From positions 62,001-126,000 of IMG/VR virus record IMGVR_UViG_3300033182_000538: DNA of 64,000 bases. The stretch is one strand, 5' to 3'. Positions within the stretch are counted from its first letter, which is position 1; each line of letters starts with the position of its first letter. The notes under the pieces were generated by a model. The model ran no database searches. It saw only the letters and a list, made by a program, of their open reading frames with translations, and had not been told where the DNA came from. The translations under genes were made by a program, and so were the position numbers. Below are positions 41,977-51,295 of the stretch, one piece after another. This DNA is from a virus.

Positions 41977-44496
41977 TTAAAATGAGAAAAATTGTGATGC
42001 AGCTGCAAGGTTCGGATTTGGTTTCTCCCAATCCATAGCTTTGTAGAAGTCATCAAGTTTATTATTCAACTCTTTTTCCCAAATCAAATCATAATCAATG
42101 TATTGTTGGATAAACTCATTTATTTGTGGTGGGTCTGAGTGACCCGTAAACGCTGTGGTCTGAAGACCAAGCGGGTTCTTCTTCAAATATACCCATTTAA
42201 TCTTGTCACCATCTTTCATTGGTTCATACTTGTAAGGTGCGTTAAACTTCTTCAACAATTGGTTGTAAGTAATAGCCGCCTTAACGTGAGCAGGCGTTCC
42301 CTTCTTGAATTCACCCAATGCTTGATTCTTAAATAGATACTTTGACATATCCTTTACCGCTGAGTTCTTTGCGATGTCTACAAAGTTTTGACTGGTCATT
42401 CCATCTTTATAATCCAAAATCTTTTGGTCAATCTCATCTTTGTTAGTAGACTTTAGAATGTCCATCAAAACCGTTGACATCACTTCCTTGAAGTATGTTG
42501 GGAATGAACTTCGTTTTACATCAAGTCCCTTCACATCCAACTTATCACAAGGTACAGTATTGTCATTAATAATCCATTGTGCGTATCTCTTCTTTGATAC
42601 CCAAAAACCACCCTTTGCGATAGTCTCTTGTTTGATATCAAATCGGTGAGTATCCACATTGAACATCTTATATGCCATTACATCATATACTTTGTTGATA
42701 TGTGTTTCTACTTCTTTTGCAACTGATAGAATCGCTGGAATCATTTCTTCATCCGAATCTTCGTTGATGTTTGGATTACGAGACTTTACCAATGGTGCAG
42801 CTTGATAGAATACTGAATCAGTATCAGTATATACATTGTAATCTGCTTCCTTACCAATGTTCTTTGTATAGTATTGGTTAGCAATCATCTCAGTAGTCTT
42901 AATCACCGACTGACCTGTAATGGTAGTTGCTTCCGCATTATCCACATCGTAGAATCTGAATGATGGTAGACCCAATACACCATAAAGGGAGTTCAACATA
43001 ATCTTTTGAACCAATTGTCTCTGAGAGTAGAACTTGTAGAGTTCATCATTACCTTCTTTACCATACTTCTTCATAAGGTCTTTGTACTCCACACGTTTGT
43101 CAAACCAAACATTAAGAATCTCAGGAATCACACCAACTTTGTCTCTACGATAAAGTACACCATTTGCTGCGATTGAGTAATCATTCTTCTGAACAAACTC
43201 TAAGAATCGGTCTTTAGGTAGTGGTGGGAACTCATTACCATCATCATCTACAATTGAGTATGATTCAATCTTACCCTTCATATGGTCTTCAGATGAATAG
43301 TTCTTCAATTTACCAATCTTGGTCTCTGGCGAGATATTGATTGTCATAATGATAGATGGATATAGTGATGTCAAATCCAAATCGTATACCCACTTGTAAA
43401 GACCAGGTTTTGGTTCTTTTACATAAGCACCCGTAAACTTACCTTCACCATCAGACCCATCAGCATTACGATTCATTCTCTTTGGTTTATTAGGAGCTAC
43501 CCTACCACTCCTTCTCAAGAATGTCAAGATAGCACCCTCTAACCACTTTGATGAGAATAAAAAGTCTTCATAGAAAACGTGACCAGCGTGACAAATCGCC
43601 TGAGCCAATTGAATGAACTGAAGTTTCTTGTCCATATCAACAACCAACTCCACATCCACCAAGTTATACTCAATGAACTTTTCCAAGTCATCTCTGAATA
43701 GTTGGTCAAGGTTTCCTTCATACTCAATCTTACCACGACCCAATGTCATATTAGCAATAGTGTCTAATCGGTAGTTTGGGAATTCTTGGTAGGTAAAGTT
43801 CTTGAACAACGCAAGATAATCCAAACACGAAATACCAGCGATGATATATCTATTACGATACTTGTTCCAACTAACCTTTCCAATAGGAGACAATTCGTTT
43901 GCTTTTCGTTCACCAAAAAGAACCTTAATACGATTGTATAGGTAGGTAACATCAAAGTAGTCAATGTTCCAACCAGTCACAATAGTAGGATTGATTTCTT
44001 TCCATTTGTTGATGAAAGCAATCACCATTTCCTCTTCAGTATCAAACGACTCTACTTGAGCTCCCTTGATAGTTTTGTTGATTTTCTCACCTTTGTTTAC
44101 TACATAGACAAAGTAATCGCCAGTTACGGAATCGTGACCAGCGACTGATGTCATTGCGTTCTGAGCTTCATTAATATCAGGTAAACCACTATTCATCTCT
44201 ACCTCAATATCAAATGTCAAAATAGTATGACCTTTAGAGATTTCATCTGAATCACCATACTCATCAATCAGAAAACGAGTTACTTCATTTACATCACTTT
44301 CGTATAGCTCCAAGTCATCTTCTTGTTTCCAAAAGTTTATCTTTTTAAGACGCTCTCCGTGAATAGAAGTATGAGCACCATTACCATCTCTAACGTAACC
44401 ATATCTACGGTACTTAGATGTGAAGTAACCTTTTTCATCATCCCAACAATGGATGATAGATTTTTCTTTTTCATAGTATACGTTTTGATATGCCAT
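41977..44496 (-). CDS. 43: Family B DNA polymerase gp43
   Basis: 839 residues (T4: 898). Exonuclease motifs: TFDIEVEMNSG (Exo I), GWNIDYFDVTYLYNR (Exo II) and YNLVDVEL (Exo III). Polymerase motifs: DLDLTSLYPSII (A), KIMLNSLYGVLG (B) and YTDTDSVFY (C). Replicative polymerase with intact proofreading. It overlaps the upstream GT-B gene by 1 nt, so the two are translationally linked. Confidence 0.97.
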   Translation of the reverse strand: MAYQNVYYEKEKSIIHCWDDEKGYFTSKYRRYGYVRDGNGAHTSIHGERLKKINFWKQEDDLELYESDVNEVTRFLIDEYGDSDEISKGHTILTFDIEVEMNSGLPDINEAQNAMTSVAGHDSVTGDYFVYVVNKGEKINKTIKGAQVESFDTEEEMVIAFINKWKEINPTIVTGWNIDYFDVTYLYNRIKVLFGERKANELSPIGKVSWNKYRNRYIIAGISCLDYLALFKNFTYQEFPNYRLDTIANMTLGRGKIEYEGNLDQLFRDDLEKFIEYNLVDVELVVDMDKKLQFIQLAQAICHAGHVFYEDFLFSSKWLEGAILTFLRRSGRVAPNKPKRMNRNADGSDGEGKFTGAYVKEPKPGLYKWVYDLDLTSLYPSIIMTINISPETKIGKLKNYSSEDHMKGKIESYSIVDDDGNEFPPLPKDRFLEFVQKNDYSIAANGVLYRRDKVGVIPEILNVWFDKRVEYKDLMKKYGKEGNDELYKFYSQRQLVQKIMLNSLYGVLGLPSFRFYDVDNAEATTITGQSVIKTTEMIANQYYTKNIGKEADYNVYTDTDSVFYQAAPLVKSRNPNINEDSDEEMIPAILSVAKEVETHINKVYDVMAYKMFNVDTHRFDIKQETIAKGGFWVSKKRYAQWIINDNTVPCDKLDVKGLDVKRSSFPTYFKEVMSTVLMDILKSTNKDEIDQKILDYKDGMTSQNFVDIAKNSAVKDMSKYLFKNQALGEFKKGTPAHVKAAITYNQLLKKFNAPYKYEPMKDGDKIKWVYLKKNPLGLQTTAFTGHSDPPQINEFIQQYIDYDLIWEKELNNKLDDFYKAMDWEKPNPNLAAASQFFSF

Positions 44497-45629
44497 TAAC
44501 CTTGTAACCTTTTATGTAATTCTTTAATCATTATATCTTCATTCAAAGATAGTTCCACAGCCCTTACGACTGACATACTGTCTCGTTCTTGTCTGAATGT
44601 GTCATCATCCAACAATTTATCAAGATAATCAAATAAGTCTTTTTTATACTTGAAGAACATTCCGTTTGGGTCAATCTCGTGATAACAATCAGATTCATTC
44701 CAAATCATAGGACACCCGTTCATCATACAATCCGTACCACTTACTGACCACCCATAGTTAGTTTGTCTCATTTGGATACCTACCAAACAATCTTGCAATC
44801 TCTTGTAGTAATCGTGTTTAGGTACTTTTGTATTATCAATCCAAGAATATGGTGGGTCACCTTTTAGTTGTGGAATCCACACCTTGAAATCTTCTCGTTG
44901 TTTACGATACTCTTTCATCAGTTCAATAAACTTTGGATATCCCTTGTATGCAGCTGCACGATGGTTAAATACGATTACTCTATCTTTAGAGTCTTTGATA
45001 CCATCAACAATCTTGTCTTTAGGTAATCCTAAGTTCCATACTTTTAGAATTCCATCCAACTTCTGAACAAACTCTTCGTTGAATAGTTCTCTTGCTTCAT
45101 TCAATACTCTATTCTTTTGGTCTTGAGTATTAAGATAACATACATCCATTTGAGATACACCAAGTAGTTCAATAGGTAACCACAACCACTTAGGTTTACC
45201 AGCTCTATTGTCCGGCCCATTACACGATTTCATTTCCCACCAATGACAATAACCCACAATCTTAGTGTCCATTGTTTTTTTGTATCTACCCACTTGAACC
45301 CAATCTGGTAGGTGTGAATAGATTACATCGTAATCAATGTCTTTGAGTAGATTGATAAGTTTAGATGATGGGAATGACCTCTGATTCATCATATCACCAG
45401 GAATGTCAATTTGGTGTTGTTTGACATTTGGTAGATTCAACTTCTTACTGATTTTGCCAGTGGGCATTAGGATATTCCAATAGTAATCGCCATAAGAGTC
45501 CAATGCTTTGATGTGGTTATGAATCACATCAACAAATGAATCTTTATCAATGTTGGAAGAATTCGTTATGTTTGGTATAACGAGTACCTTCCTTGCTTTA
45601 CTATAATCTATTGCTTCCCAAAACTGCAT
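44496..45629 (-). CDS. GT-B-like glycosyltransferase adjacent to DNA polymerase
   Basis: 377 residues. N-terminal Rossmann half (VLVIPNITNS; IYSHLPDWVQVGRYKKT; VGYCHWWEMKS), linker, then RVIVFNHRAAAYKGYPKFIEL and SGTDCMMNGCPMIWNES, the donor-binding side of GT-B enzymes. T4 and relatives glucosylate hydroxymethylcytosine in DNA with GT-B enzymes. Location between gp43 and an ATPase/Mom group makes DNA the possible acceptor, but no hydroxymethylase is visible here. Confidence 0.65.
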   Translation of the reverse strand: MQFWEAIDYSKARKVLVIPNITNSSNIDKDSFVDVIHNHIKALDSYGDYYWNILMPTGKISKKLNLPNVKQHQIDIPGDMMNQRSFPSSKLINLLKDIDYDVIYSHLPDWVQVGRYKKTMDTKIVGYCHWWEMKSCNGPDNRAGKPKWLWLPIELLGVSQMDVCYLNTQDQKNRVLNEARELFNEEFVQKLDGILKVWNLGLPKDKIVDGIKDSKDRVIVFNHRAAAYKGYPKFIELMKEYRKQREDFKVWIPQLKGDPPYSWIDNTKVPKHDYYKRLQDCLVGIQMRQTNYGWSVSGTDCMMNGCPMIWNESDCYHEIDPNGMFFKYKKDLFDYLDKLLDDDTFRQERDSMSVVRAVELSLNEDIMIKELHKRLQG

Positions 45630-47404
45630 TATACAAATAAGTTTTTATGAGCAGTATTAACCTTAGATTCTACATTGTAATAATCGGTGATTAATTCATC
45701 TTTTTTATATAATCTAACTCTACCCAAACTTCTATCAATACCAATCCCATACTTTGGTTTCTCATAGTGATTCTTACTATTCACAAAGTTGAATTTAGTA
45801 TAAGGGCCTATTTTTCGTTGATTATATTCGTATGTAGAAAACGATGCGTATTTAGTAGCTGAGTGATTATTAGGTACTCGCTGTCCATTTTGAATGTTTG
45901 GTTTAATGTATTTTTTCCAAGCATCACTAATTGTTTTTATTATTAAATCATCAGATTCAACGCCCACTAACGCATCTTCAACATTAAATGATGTAATTGA
46001 ATTTTCATATAATTCAATTGCGGATGAGAATGATGGTTCATCATAAACATCATCATCGTAAGCAGAGTATAAAGAAATACCCAATTCTTTAGCTATATCT
46101 AAATAATAATCAGTATTTAATTGAAAGTCTTTTGGATTTTCTAATATATCAATTCCCAATTGAGCTGTTGGTTTATCAAATGAAACAAACATATTTTGAA
46201 ATAAATCCTCATAAGTTTTATTAAACTCACCCATATCATCAACATACCTACATAATCTACCTAATAAACCTTGTAGTAAAGATGTAACTACCTTTGATGA
46301 TTCAACAATACCCTTTATGAATGGTTTGTTTTGATGATATAGATTAGTCAATTCTCCATATGTTTGAACAGGGAATAACTCTTTATCAACTAACTTATCC
46401 AAGTTAACACCACATCCCAAAGAACCATCAATAAACAATGCAACATCTTTTCCATTTAATTTTGAATATTCAAATGTTCTTTTGATTATTTCGGTTAAAG
46501 TTCTTTCAGATTTATCAACTGTATCCAATCCTATCAACTCCAAACCTTCGTTATATGCTTCAGAGTTAAGTTCAACTTTGTTTGAAGTTTCACCCATACA
46601 TATAACAGATGGTATACCCCAATCTGATAACATACGCAATGCAGCTTCCATTATTTCTCTTGGCTTTAATCTAATAATATAGACACCAAATCTATCTACT
46701 TCAGTAGTATTACTATGTTGAGCCAATCTTTGCATTATATACGATACATTATTTTTATCATACTGAATAAAGTAGGTCACTCCATCATCAACATTTTTTA
46801 ACAAATGAGGAACGCCTCTATAATGTTCATTTGGTTCTATTTTATGATAAATGATATCACTACCACGAGATGCATCTAACATAGAAATATTAGTTGCACC
46901 AACTGCTCCAAATGTACAACCAATATCTCTTAGCTCCTTAGCCAAATTTACATATCTACTTTTAGCTTGGGGTGTAGTTCCAAACTGGTCCTCATCAAAG
47001 AATACCAAATCTTGAGGCGTTAAATTTTTTATGAATTCATCTTGCTTATGTGGTTTGAAGAAGTGTAGTAATCGCTGAAATCTATAATCAACGGAACTCA
47101 TTTGGGTTACTGCTCTATTCAAACCATCAACGTGAGCAGTAGATGTATATGATGTAGTTATATATGATTTTGATTTTGGGTCTCTATCTAACCACAAAGA
47201 AGCAACACCAATCATAATTTGAGTTTTACCACTCTGCATTGGTGCAGATATTGTAAAGTAAGGAAGTTCAGACTTATACGCAGGGTCAGTTATCTTTTTG
47301 AAGATAGATTGAGCTTCATCAATCTCATCGGGTTTTGGTGGATTAATTGGATTGGTTTTCCAAGTTTCAAATAAGCTTTTTGAATTTTCTTTTTTTAATC
47401 TCAT
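45629..47404 (-). CDS. SF2-type helicase/ATPase
   Basis: 591 residues. Walker A SAPMQSGKTQ (about 53-62), Walker B LVFFDEDQF, a motif III-like GAVGATNIS, and GLLGRLCRY resembling the SF2 arginine-finger motif VI. It could translocate on DNA or RNA. It is not an obvious UvsW or Dda. It lies directly downstream of the two Mom-like genes, in a separate transcription unit with its own promoter. Confidence 0.72.
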   Translation of the reverse strand: MRLKKENSKSLFETWKTNPINPPKPDEIDEAQSIFKKITDPAYKSELPYFTISAPMQSGKTQIMIGVASLWLDRDPKSKSYITTSYTSTAHVDGLNRAVTQMSSVDYRFQRLLHFFKPHKQDEFIKNLTPQDLVFFDEDQFGTTPQAKSRYVNLAKELRDIGCTFGAVGATNISMLDASRGSDIIYHKIEPNEHYRGVPHLLKNVDDGVTYFIQYDKNNVSYIMQRLAQHSNTTEVDRFGVYIIRLKPREIMEAALRMLSDWGIPSVICMGETSNKVELNSEAYNEGLELIGLDTVDKSERTLTEIIKRTFEYSKLNGKDVALFIDGSLGCGVNLDKLVDKELFPVQTYGELTNLYHQNKPFIKGIVESSKVVTSLLQGLLGRLCRYVDDMGEFNKTYEDLFQNMFVSFDKPTAQLGIDILENPKDFQLNTDYYLDIAKELGISLYSAYDDDVYDEPSFSSAIELYENSITSFNVEDALVGVESDDLIIKTISDAWKKYIKPNIQNGQRVPNNHSATKYASFSTYEYNQRKIGPYTKFNFVNSKNHYEKPKYGIGIDRSLGRVRLYKKDELITDYYNVESKVNTAHKNLFV

Positions 47405-47431
47405 TGATATGTTTTAGATTTTAATGTTTTA

Positions 47432-47462
47432 CAAACATACGAATAATTTTTTAATTATCCAA
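47432..47462 (-). promoter_or_regulatory. -33/-7 promoter for SF2 ATPase gene
   Basis: TTG (47460-47462), 20-nt spacer ending ATTCG, TATGTTTG (47432-47439), a perfect TAnnTTTG. Ends 27 nt before the ATG. Confidence 0.87.
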
Positions 47463-47468
47463 ATATTT

Positions 47469-48260
47469 TTACCAAAAACTTACTTGATTTTCTGGCTCGT
47501 AAGTTTCGTGTCTTTCAATCGGTGGTAAGAACTCTTCTGCGTTCTTAGGATACGGACTCGTTTTGTGTTTGAGTCGTTTAGTTAGTTGCCGCTTTTCAGA
47601 TTTGTTCTGACCTAATACTTGAATGTATCGGTGTTTAGGAGCTTCTCTCTTTCTCCAAAACTCTTTGTACCCATCTTTACCAATCTCGGTTTTGAGATGT
47701 TCTACGTTGTGACTACCCCACTTTGAAAATACAGTTCTTGAGTGAATCCACTTATGTGGGTTTTCTAAGGATACTGAATAGTTAGGCATTAGTTGAATAT
47801 CACGACAATCTTGATATAACCAATTCGTTGCTTGATAGATACCACCTAAATGTAATTGTTCAGGGTCAGCGTAACTCAACAACATTTTTATGTTTGGTGC
47901 GTTTTCACGAATCCATTTAAATGATTGACCCATAGCGTATGATTCAATATTTGACCCATAACCATCGTGGATGAACAATCGTGTCAATTCCAAACATTGG
48001 TCTTTTTCTAATCCATCAATTACTGAAGTGATTGCTGACCTTCCTACTGGATATCCATAAACTAAACATCCGATTAATTTTTCATCATTTCCAAGAATGT
48101 CTATTTCATCTGATTTATAGAAGATACCAAGAGCATATCTACACATAGTCCAAGCGTGGGAGTAGTGATGGGTTACAATCATCTCCTTAGCAATAGGTTT
48201 ATTTATTTCACGAATCGTTACTCGTGATGTGTCAACATATGTCTTATTTGCTTCTTTCAA
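47469..48260 (-). CDS. Mom-like DNA modification protein (copy 1)
   Basis: 263 residues. GNAT-like Mom pattern: THHYSHAWTMCRYALGIF, KLIGCLVYGYPVGR, LELTRLFIHDGYGSNIES, LLSYADPEQLHLGGIYQATNW. Phage Mu Mom converts adenine to N6-carbamoylmethyladenine and so blocks host restriction. The start is a TTG overlapping the end of copy 2; homology to copy 2 begins right after it. The C-terminal 70 residues are basic (KHRYIQVLGQNKSEKRQL). Confidence 0.8.
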   Translation of the reverse strand: MKEANKTYVDTSRVTIREINKPIAKEMIVTHHYSHAWTMCRYALGIFYKSDEIDILGNDEKLIGCLVYGYPVGRSAITSVIDGLEKDQCLELTRLFIHDGYGSNIESYAMGQSFKWIRENAPNIKMLLSYADPEQLHLGGIYQATNWLYQDCRDIQLMPNYSVSLENPHKWIHSRTVFSKWGSHNVEHLKTEIGKDGYKEFWRKREAPKHRYIQVLGQNKSEKRQLTKRLKHKTSPYPKNAEEFLPPIERHETYEPENQVSFW

Positions 48261-48999
48261 TCGGTTCTAATTTATAAATCTCTTCCTCAAATAATTCACT
48301 TTTCTTCGGATAGGGTAAAGATGGGTACTTGAGTGTTTTCAATATACGACTTTTTTTTGACTTATCCAAAATATAAACGTATCTATGTTTCCGTGGTTCT
48401 TTTTTAATCCAAAATGGTTTATTTATCATCTCTTGGATTTTTTTTGGGTTGTTTGTCCCAAATTTTACGAATGAAGTCCGACTATGATGCCACTCATCAT
48501 CTTCAGACCACTTGAAAGACCAAGAATCGTTAGGTCTTACTTTGTTTCCTTGATATATCCAATTTGTTGACTGATATACAGTCCCCAAGTGACCAACCTT
48601 TGGGTCTGAGTAGGATATCAATGCTCTAATGTGTTTTGCGTGTTCTCGTAACCACTTGAATGTTTGTCCAACGAACCAGCTTTCTATATTACACCCATAC
48701 CCATCAAATACGAATAATCGTGTAAGTTCTAATACTTCGGTTCGTTCAAGAAGTGGTGATATGGACTGACCAGAGTGTCTACCTATGGGGTCACCATATG
48801 TAGCTACTCCAATCAACTTGTCCGTGGATTCAAAGAATTGGTGAGAGTCATCTTGTATATACAATCCAAGTGCGTAAGATACCTTTGTCCAAATCCCACT
48901 ATAATGGTTGTTTACCACTATATCTTTTGCGACTGATTTGGAAATAGGTCTTACTGATAACTTAGAAATGTCAGTATATACCTTCCCTTCAATTTTCAT
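48244..48999 (-). CDS. mom: Mom-like DNA modification protein (copy 2)
   Basis: 251 residues. NNHYSGIWTKVSYALGLY, LIGVATYGDPIGR, VLELTRLFVFDGYGCNIES, ALISYSDPKVGHLGTVYQSTNW, the same core as copy 1 and as Mu Mom. The C-terminus RKHRYVYILDKSKKSR is shared with copy 1. The two copies are co-translated but clearly diverged, so they may modify different sites or form a heteromer. Confidence 0.82.
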   Translation of the reverse strand: MKIEGKVYTDISKLSVRPISKSVAKDIVVNNHYSGIWTKVSYALGLYIQDDSHQFFESTDKLIGVATYGDPIGRHSGQSISPLLERTEVLELTRLFVFDGYGCNIESWFVGQTFKWLREHAKHIRALISYSDPKVGHLGTVYQSTNWIYQGNKVRPNDSWSFKWSEDDEWHHSRTSFVKFGTNNPKKIQEMINKPFWIKKEPRKHRYVYILDKSKKSRILKTLKYPSLPYPKKSELFEEEIYKLEPIERSK

Positions 49000-49214
49000 T
49001 GATAATCGTTAAATTCACCAAATAATATATGAGTCCAAGTTTCACCTTTCACAATCTTACGAATGTTGGCGGGTGATACACCATTGTTTCGGGCCAATAC
49101 TCTAATGTTTCGGTGTCCCACAGCCCATAGTTTACGAATAGACCTTACTTGTTTTTCCGTTAATTTATGTTGTGGATGTGATTCGCCTCTTAATGCCATT
49201 TTGTATCTTTTCAT
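48996..49214 (-). CDS. Helix-turn-helix protein, homing-endonuclease-associated type
   Basis: 72 residues. HKLTEKQVRSIRKLW...ARNNGVSPANIRKIVKGETW is the DNA-binding repeat usually attached to HNH homing endonucleases, here without a nuclease. It is either a remnant or a small regulator. Its start overlaps the preceding stop (ATGA). Confidence 0.75.
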   Translation of the reverse strand: MKRYKMALRGESHPQHKLTEKQVRSIRKLWAVGHRNIRVLARNNGVSPANIRKIVKGETWTHILFGEFNDYQ

Positions 49215-49621
49215 TCAAAGGGTATTTCTAATTGACCACCATCAGTCAAAAATTGTCCAATATTAGGTTTAGAAAAGTTAGGCCCCTTTAATACCTTACC
49301 ATCTTCACGATAGATAGGTTTACCATCTTCTCCTAATTTAGACATATTAGAACGATGTACCTCATCAAACACTTGTTCAATGATATTGCTCATTCCGTGA
49401 GCAACCATAGTACCCAAAAGGATATATAATTGGTCAGCAAGTGCATCGGTAACCTCAACAAGGTCATCGTTATTACAAGCATCTAAATACTCAACCAATT
49501 CCTCTTTACCCAACCGATATCTCAAGTAATAATCATCTGGCTCAAGTAATGTTGGTTTTGAGTTTCTTGTTTGGTTATAAGCTTTCTGAAAATCCCAAAG
49601 TTGTTGTAACTGCTTTTCCAT
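49211..49621 (-). CDS. MazG-like nucleotide pyrophosphohydrolase
   Basis: 136 residues. GKEELVEYLDACNNDDLVEVTDAL-type acidic helix pair (ExxE...ExxD metal sites split over residues 39-60), then DQLYILLGTMVAHG and EVHRSNMSKLGEDGKP, typical of phage MazG/PRA-PH-like enzymes that hydrolyse NTPs or dNTPs. May clean up nucleotide pools or ppGpp-related signals. The promoter lies 7 nt upstream of the ATG. Confidence 0.82.
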   Translation of the reverse strand: MEKQLQQLWDFQKAYNQTRNSKPTLLEPDDYYLRYRLGKEELVEYLDACNNDDLVEVTDALADQLYILLGTMVAHGMSNIIEQVFDEVHRSNMSKLGEDGKPIYREDGKVLKGPNFSKPNIGQFLTDGGQLEIPFE

Positions 49622-49627
49622 AATATA

Positions 49628-49658
49628 CTAATATACAAAAATTTATTTAATTTTCCAA
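49628..49658 (-). promoter_or_regulatory. -33/-7 promoter, near-leaderless
   Basis: TTG (49656-49658), 20-nt spacer, TATATTAG (49628-49635); the box ends 6 nt before the mazG-like ATG. This operon includes the HTH gene and both Mom-like genes. Confidence 0.82.
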
Positions 49659-50204
49659 AATCATTTCATTGTTTTTTAAACCACTTGGTTCAGTATCCCA
49701 AAGGTTTATAGCTATTGCGTATCTTGTACCACGAGTAACTTTAGTAACTCGGTGTGGATACTCACCCGCTGGAAATATTACGAGTCTATTATATTTTGCT
49801 TCTATACGTTCTGGCTCATTATCTTGACCTTTAGAGAATATTTCTAAATACCCACCATCGATGTCGTGGTTTCTTGGGTAATATACCGTACCAATTACAG
49901 GAGTAACCAAAGTTCTTTCAGTATCCCACAAATATTCATCTTTGTCAAAGTGCATCTTTAATTCATCCCTTTCATCTTCTTGGGAATATACACCTGTCCA
50001 ATATTCAAATCCAACACAATTTATTGGAACGTGTGGTGACCTTTCACCCCAAATGTATTCTATAAGTTCTTTTTTCAAAGTGTTTGCTGGAGAGTTCCAC
50101 CACCCATACCACCAAAAGTAACCTTTGGTTTCAAAAAAAGTCTCATCACGTTCTAATCTATTTAAAAACTCTTGGTCTTTTATAAAATCATCTATTACTA
50201 TCAT
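49647..50204 (-). CDS. 2OG/Fe(II)-dependent oxygenase
   Basis: 185 residues. H85-x-D87 (MHFDKDEYLW), distal H151 and a following Arg (GEYPHRVTKVTRGTR), the facial triad and 2OG site of the P4H-like superfamily. Third such enzyme in the window. Overlaps glf by 4 nt. Confidence 0.82.
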   Translation of the reverse strand: MIVIDDFIKDQEFLNRLERDETFFETKGYFWWYGWWNSPANTLKKELIEYIWGERSPHVPINCVGFEYWTGVYSQEDERDELKMHFDKDEYLWDTERTLVTPVIGTVYYPRNHDIDGGYLEIFSKGQDNEPERIEAKYNRLVIFPAGEYPHRVTKVTRGTRYAIAINLWDTEPSGLKNNEMILEN

Positions 50205-51295
50205 AATGTCTTCACTTTCTTTAATGCCGAAGCTATAACTTGATGCATATCGTAATATTTGTATTCAGCCAATCTACCACCAAAAATCACATTTGGTGTA
50301 TCATCAGCCATTTGTTTGTATTTACGATATTTCTCATTATTTACCTCATCATTCAAAGGATAAAACGGCTCTACCCCTCTTTTGTAATTCTGAGGATATT
50401 CATAACTTATATATGTACCTTTTTGATTTTGATTATCAAAATGTTTGTGTTCTATTCTTCGAGTTTGTAGTGATGTTGAATCCGTAAAATTCATACCAGC
50501 ACATCCTTGTAAATTATCTACATCTTCAAAGTAGAAGTTTTCCCATCTAACGGACTTATATTCCAAATCACCATATTTGTAATCAAAATACTTGTCGATT
50601 GGGCCTGTATAAATTACTTTATCGGTGAGGTCATCCCAATACTCTTTATTTTCCAAATAATCACAATCGGTATAAACTTTAACATCTTTCAACAACTTTT
50701 CAAATATCTGAGTGTATCCTCCGATTGGTATTCCTTGATATTTGTCAAAGTAATAGTTGTTATCCCAAGTAAACCTTACAGGTAATCGTTTTATGATTGA
50801 CTTTGGTAGGTCTTTCGGGTCTTTTTTCCATTGTTTGATTGTATAATGTTTTATCAACTTTTCATAGATGTCCGTACCAACAAGTGAAAGAGCTTGCTCT
50901 TCAAGATTTGTAGGATTTCCTTTGAATCGTTGTGATTCAATCTTTTGCTTTGCTTGTTCTGGTGTCTTTACACCCCACATTTGATTGAATGTAAACATAG
51001 TAAATGGTAAAGAATACAACTCACCATTATAATTAGCTATTGGATTATATCTAAAACTATTGAATTCAGCAAAATGATTAATCCAATCCCAAATACGCTT
51101 ATCATTCGTATGAAATATATGTGGGCCGTACTGATGAACGTGAATTCCACCAACATCTTCAGTATATGTATTTCCTCCAATATGATTACGCTTTTCCAAA
51201 ACAAGAACTTTCTTACCTTTCTTGTTTAACTCGTAAGCACATATAGAACCGAAAAATCCAGCCCCAACGATTATGTAATCGTATTTATCACTCAT
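50201..51295 (-). CDS. glf: UDP-galactopyranose mutase
   Basis: 364 residues, normal length. FAD-binding DYIIVGAGFFGSI, VLEKRNHIGGNTYTED, QYGPHIFHTND, and later YTGPIDKYFDY and VIFGGRLAEYKYYDM. Converts UDP-Galp to UDP-Galf, so galactofuranose is probably part of a phage-directed glycan. Confidence 0.96.
   Translation of the reverse strand: MSDKYDYIIVGAGFFGSICAYELNKKGKKVLVLEKRNHIGGNTYTEDVGGIHVHQYGPHIFHTNDKRIWDWINHFAEFNSFRYNPIANYNGELYSLPFTMFTFNQMWGVKTPEQAKQKIESQRFKGNPTNLEEQALSLVGTDIYEKLIKHYTIKQWKKDPKDLPKSIIKRLPVRFTWDNNYYFDKYQGIPIGGYTQIFEKLLKDVKVYTDCDYLENKEYWDDLTDKVIYTGPIDKYFDYKYGDLEYKSVRWENFYFEDVDNLQGCAGMNFTDSTSLQTRRIEHKHFDNQNQKGTYISYEYPQNYKRGVEPFYPLNDEVNNEKYRKYKQMADDTPNVIFGGRLAEYKYYDMHQVIASALKKVKTL

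Noticed and set aside
48996-49214. Active homing endonuclease
   Set aside because: Only the HTH DNA-binding part is present; no HNH or GIY-YIG nuclease residues are in this or the adjoining frames.
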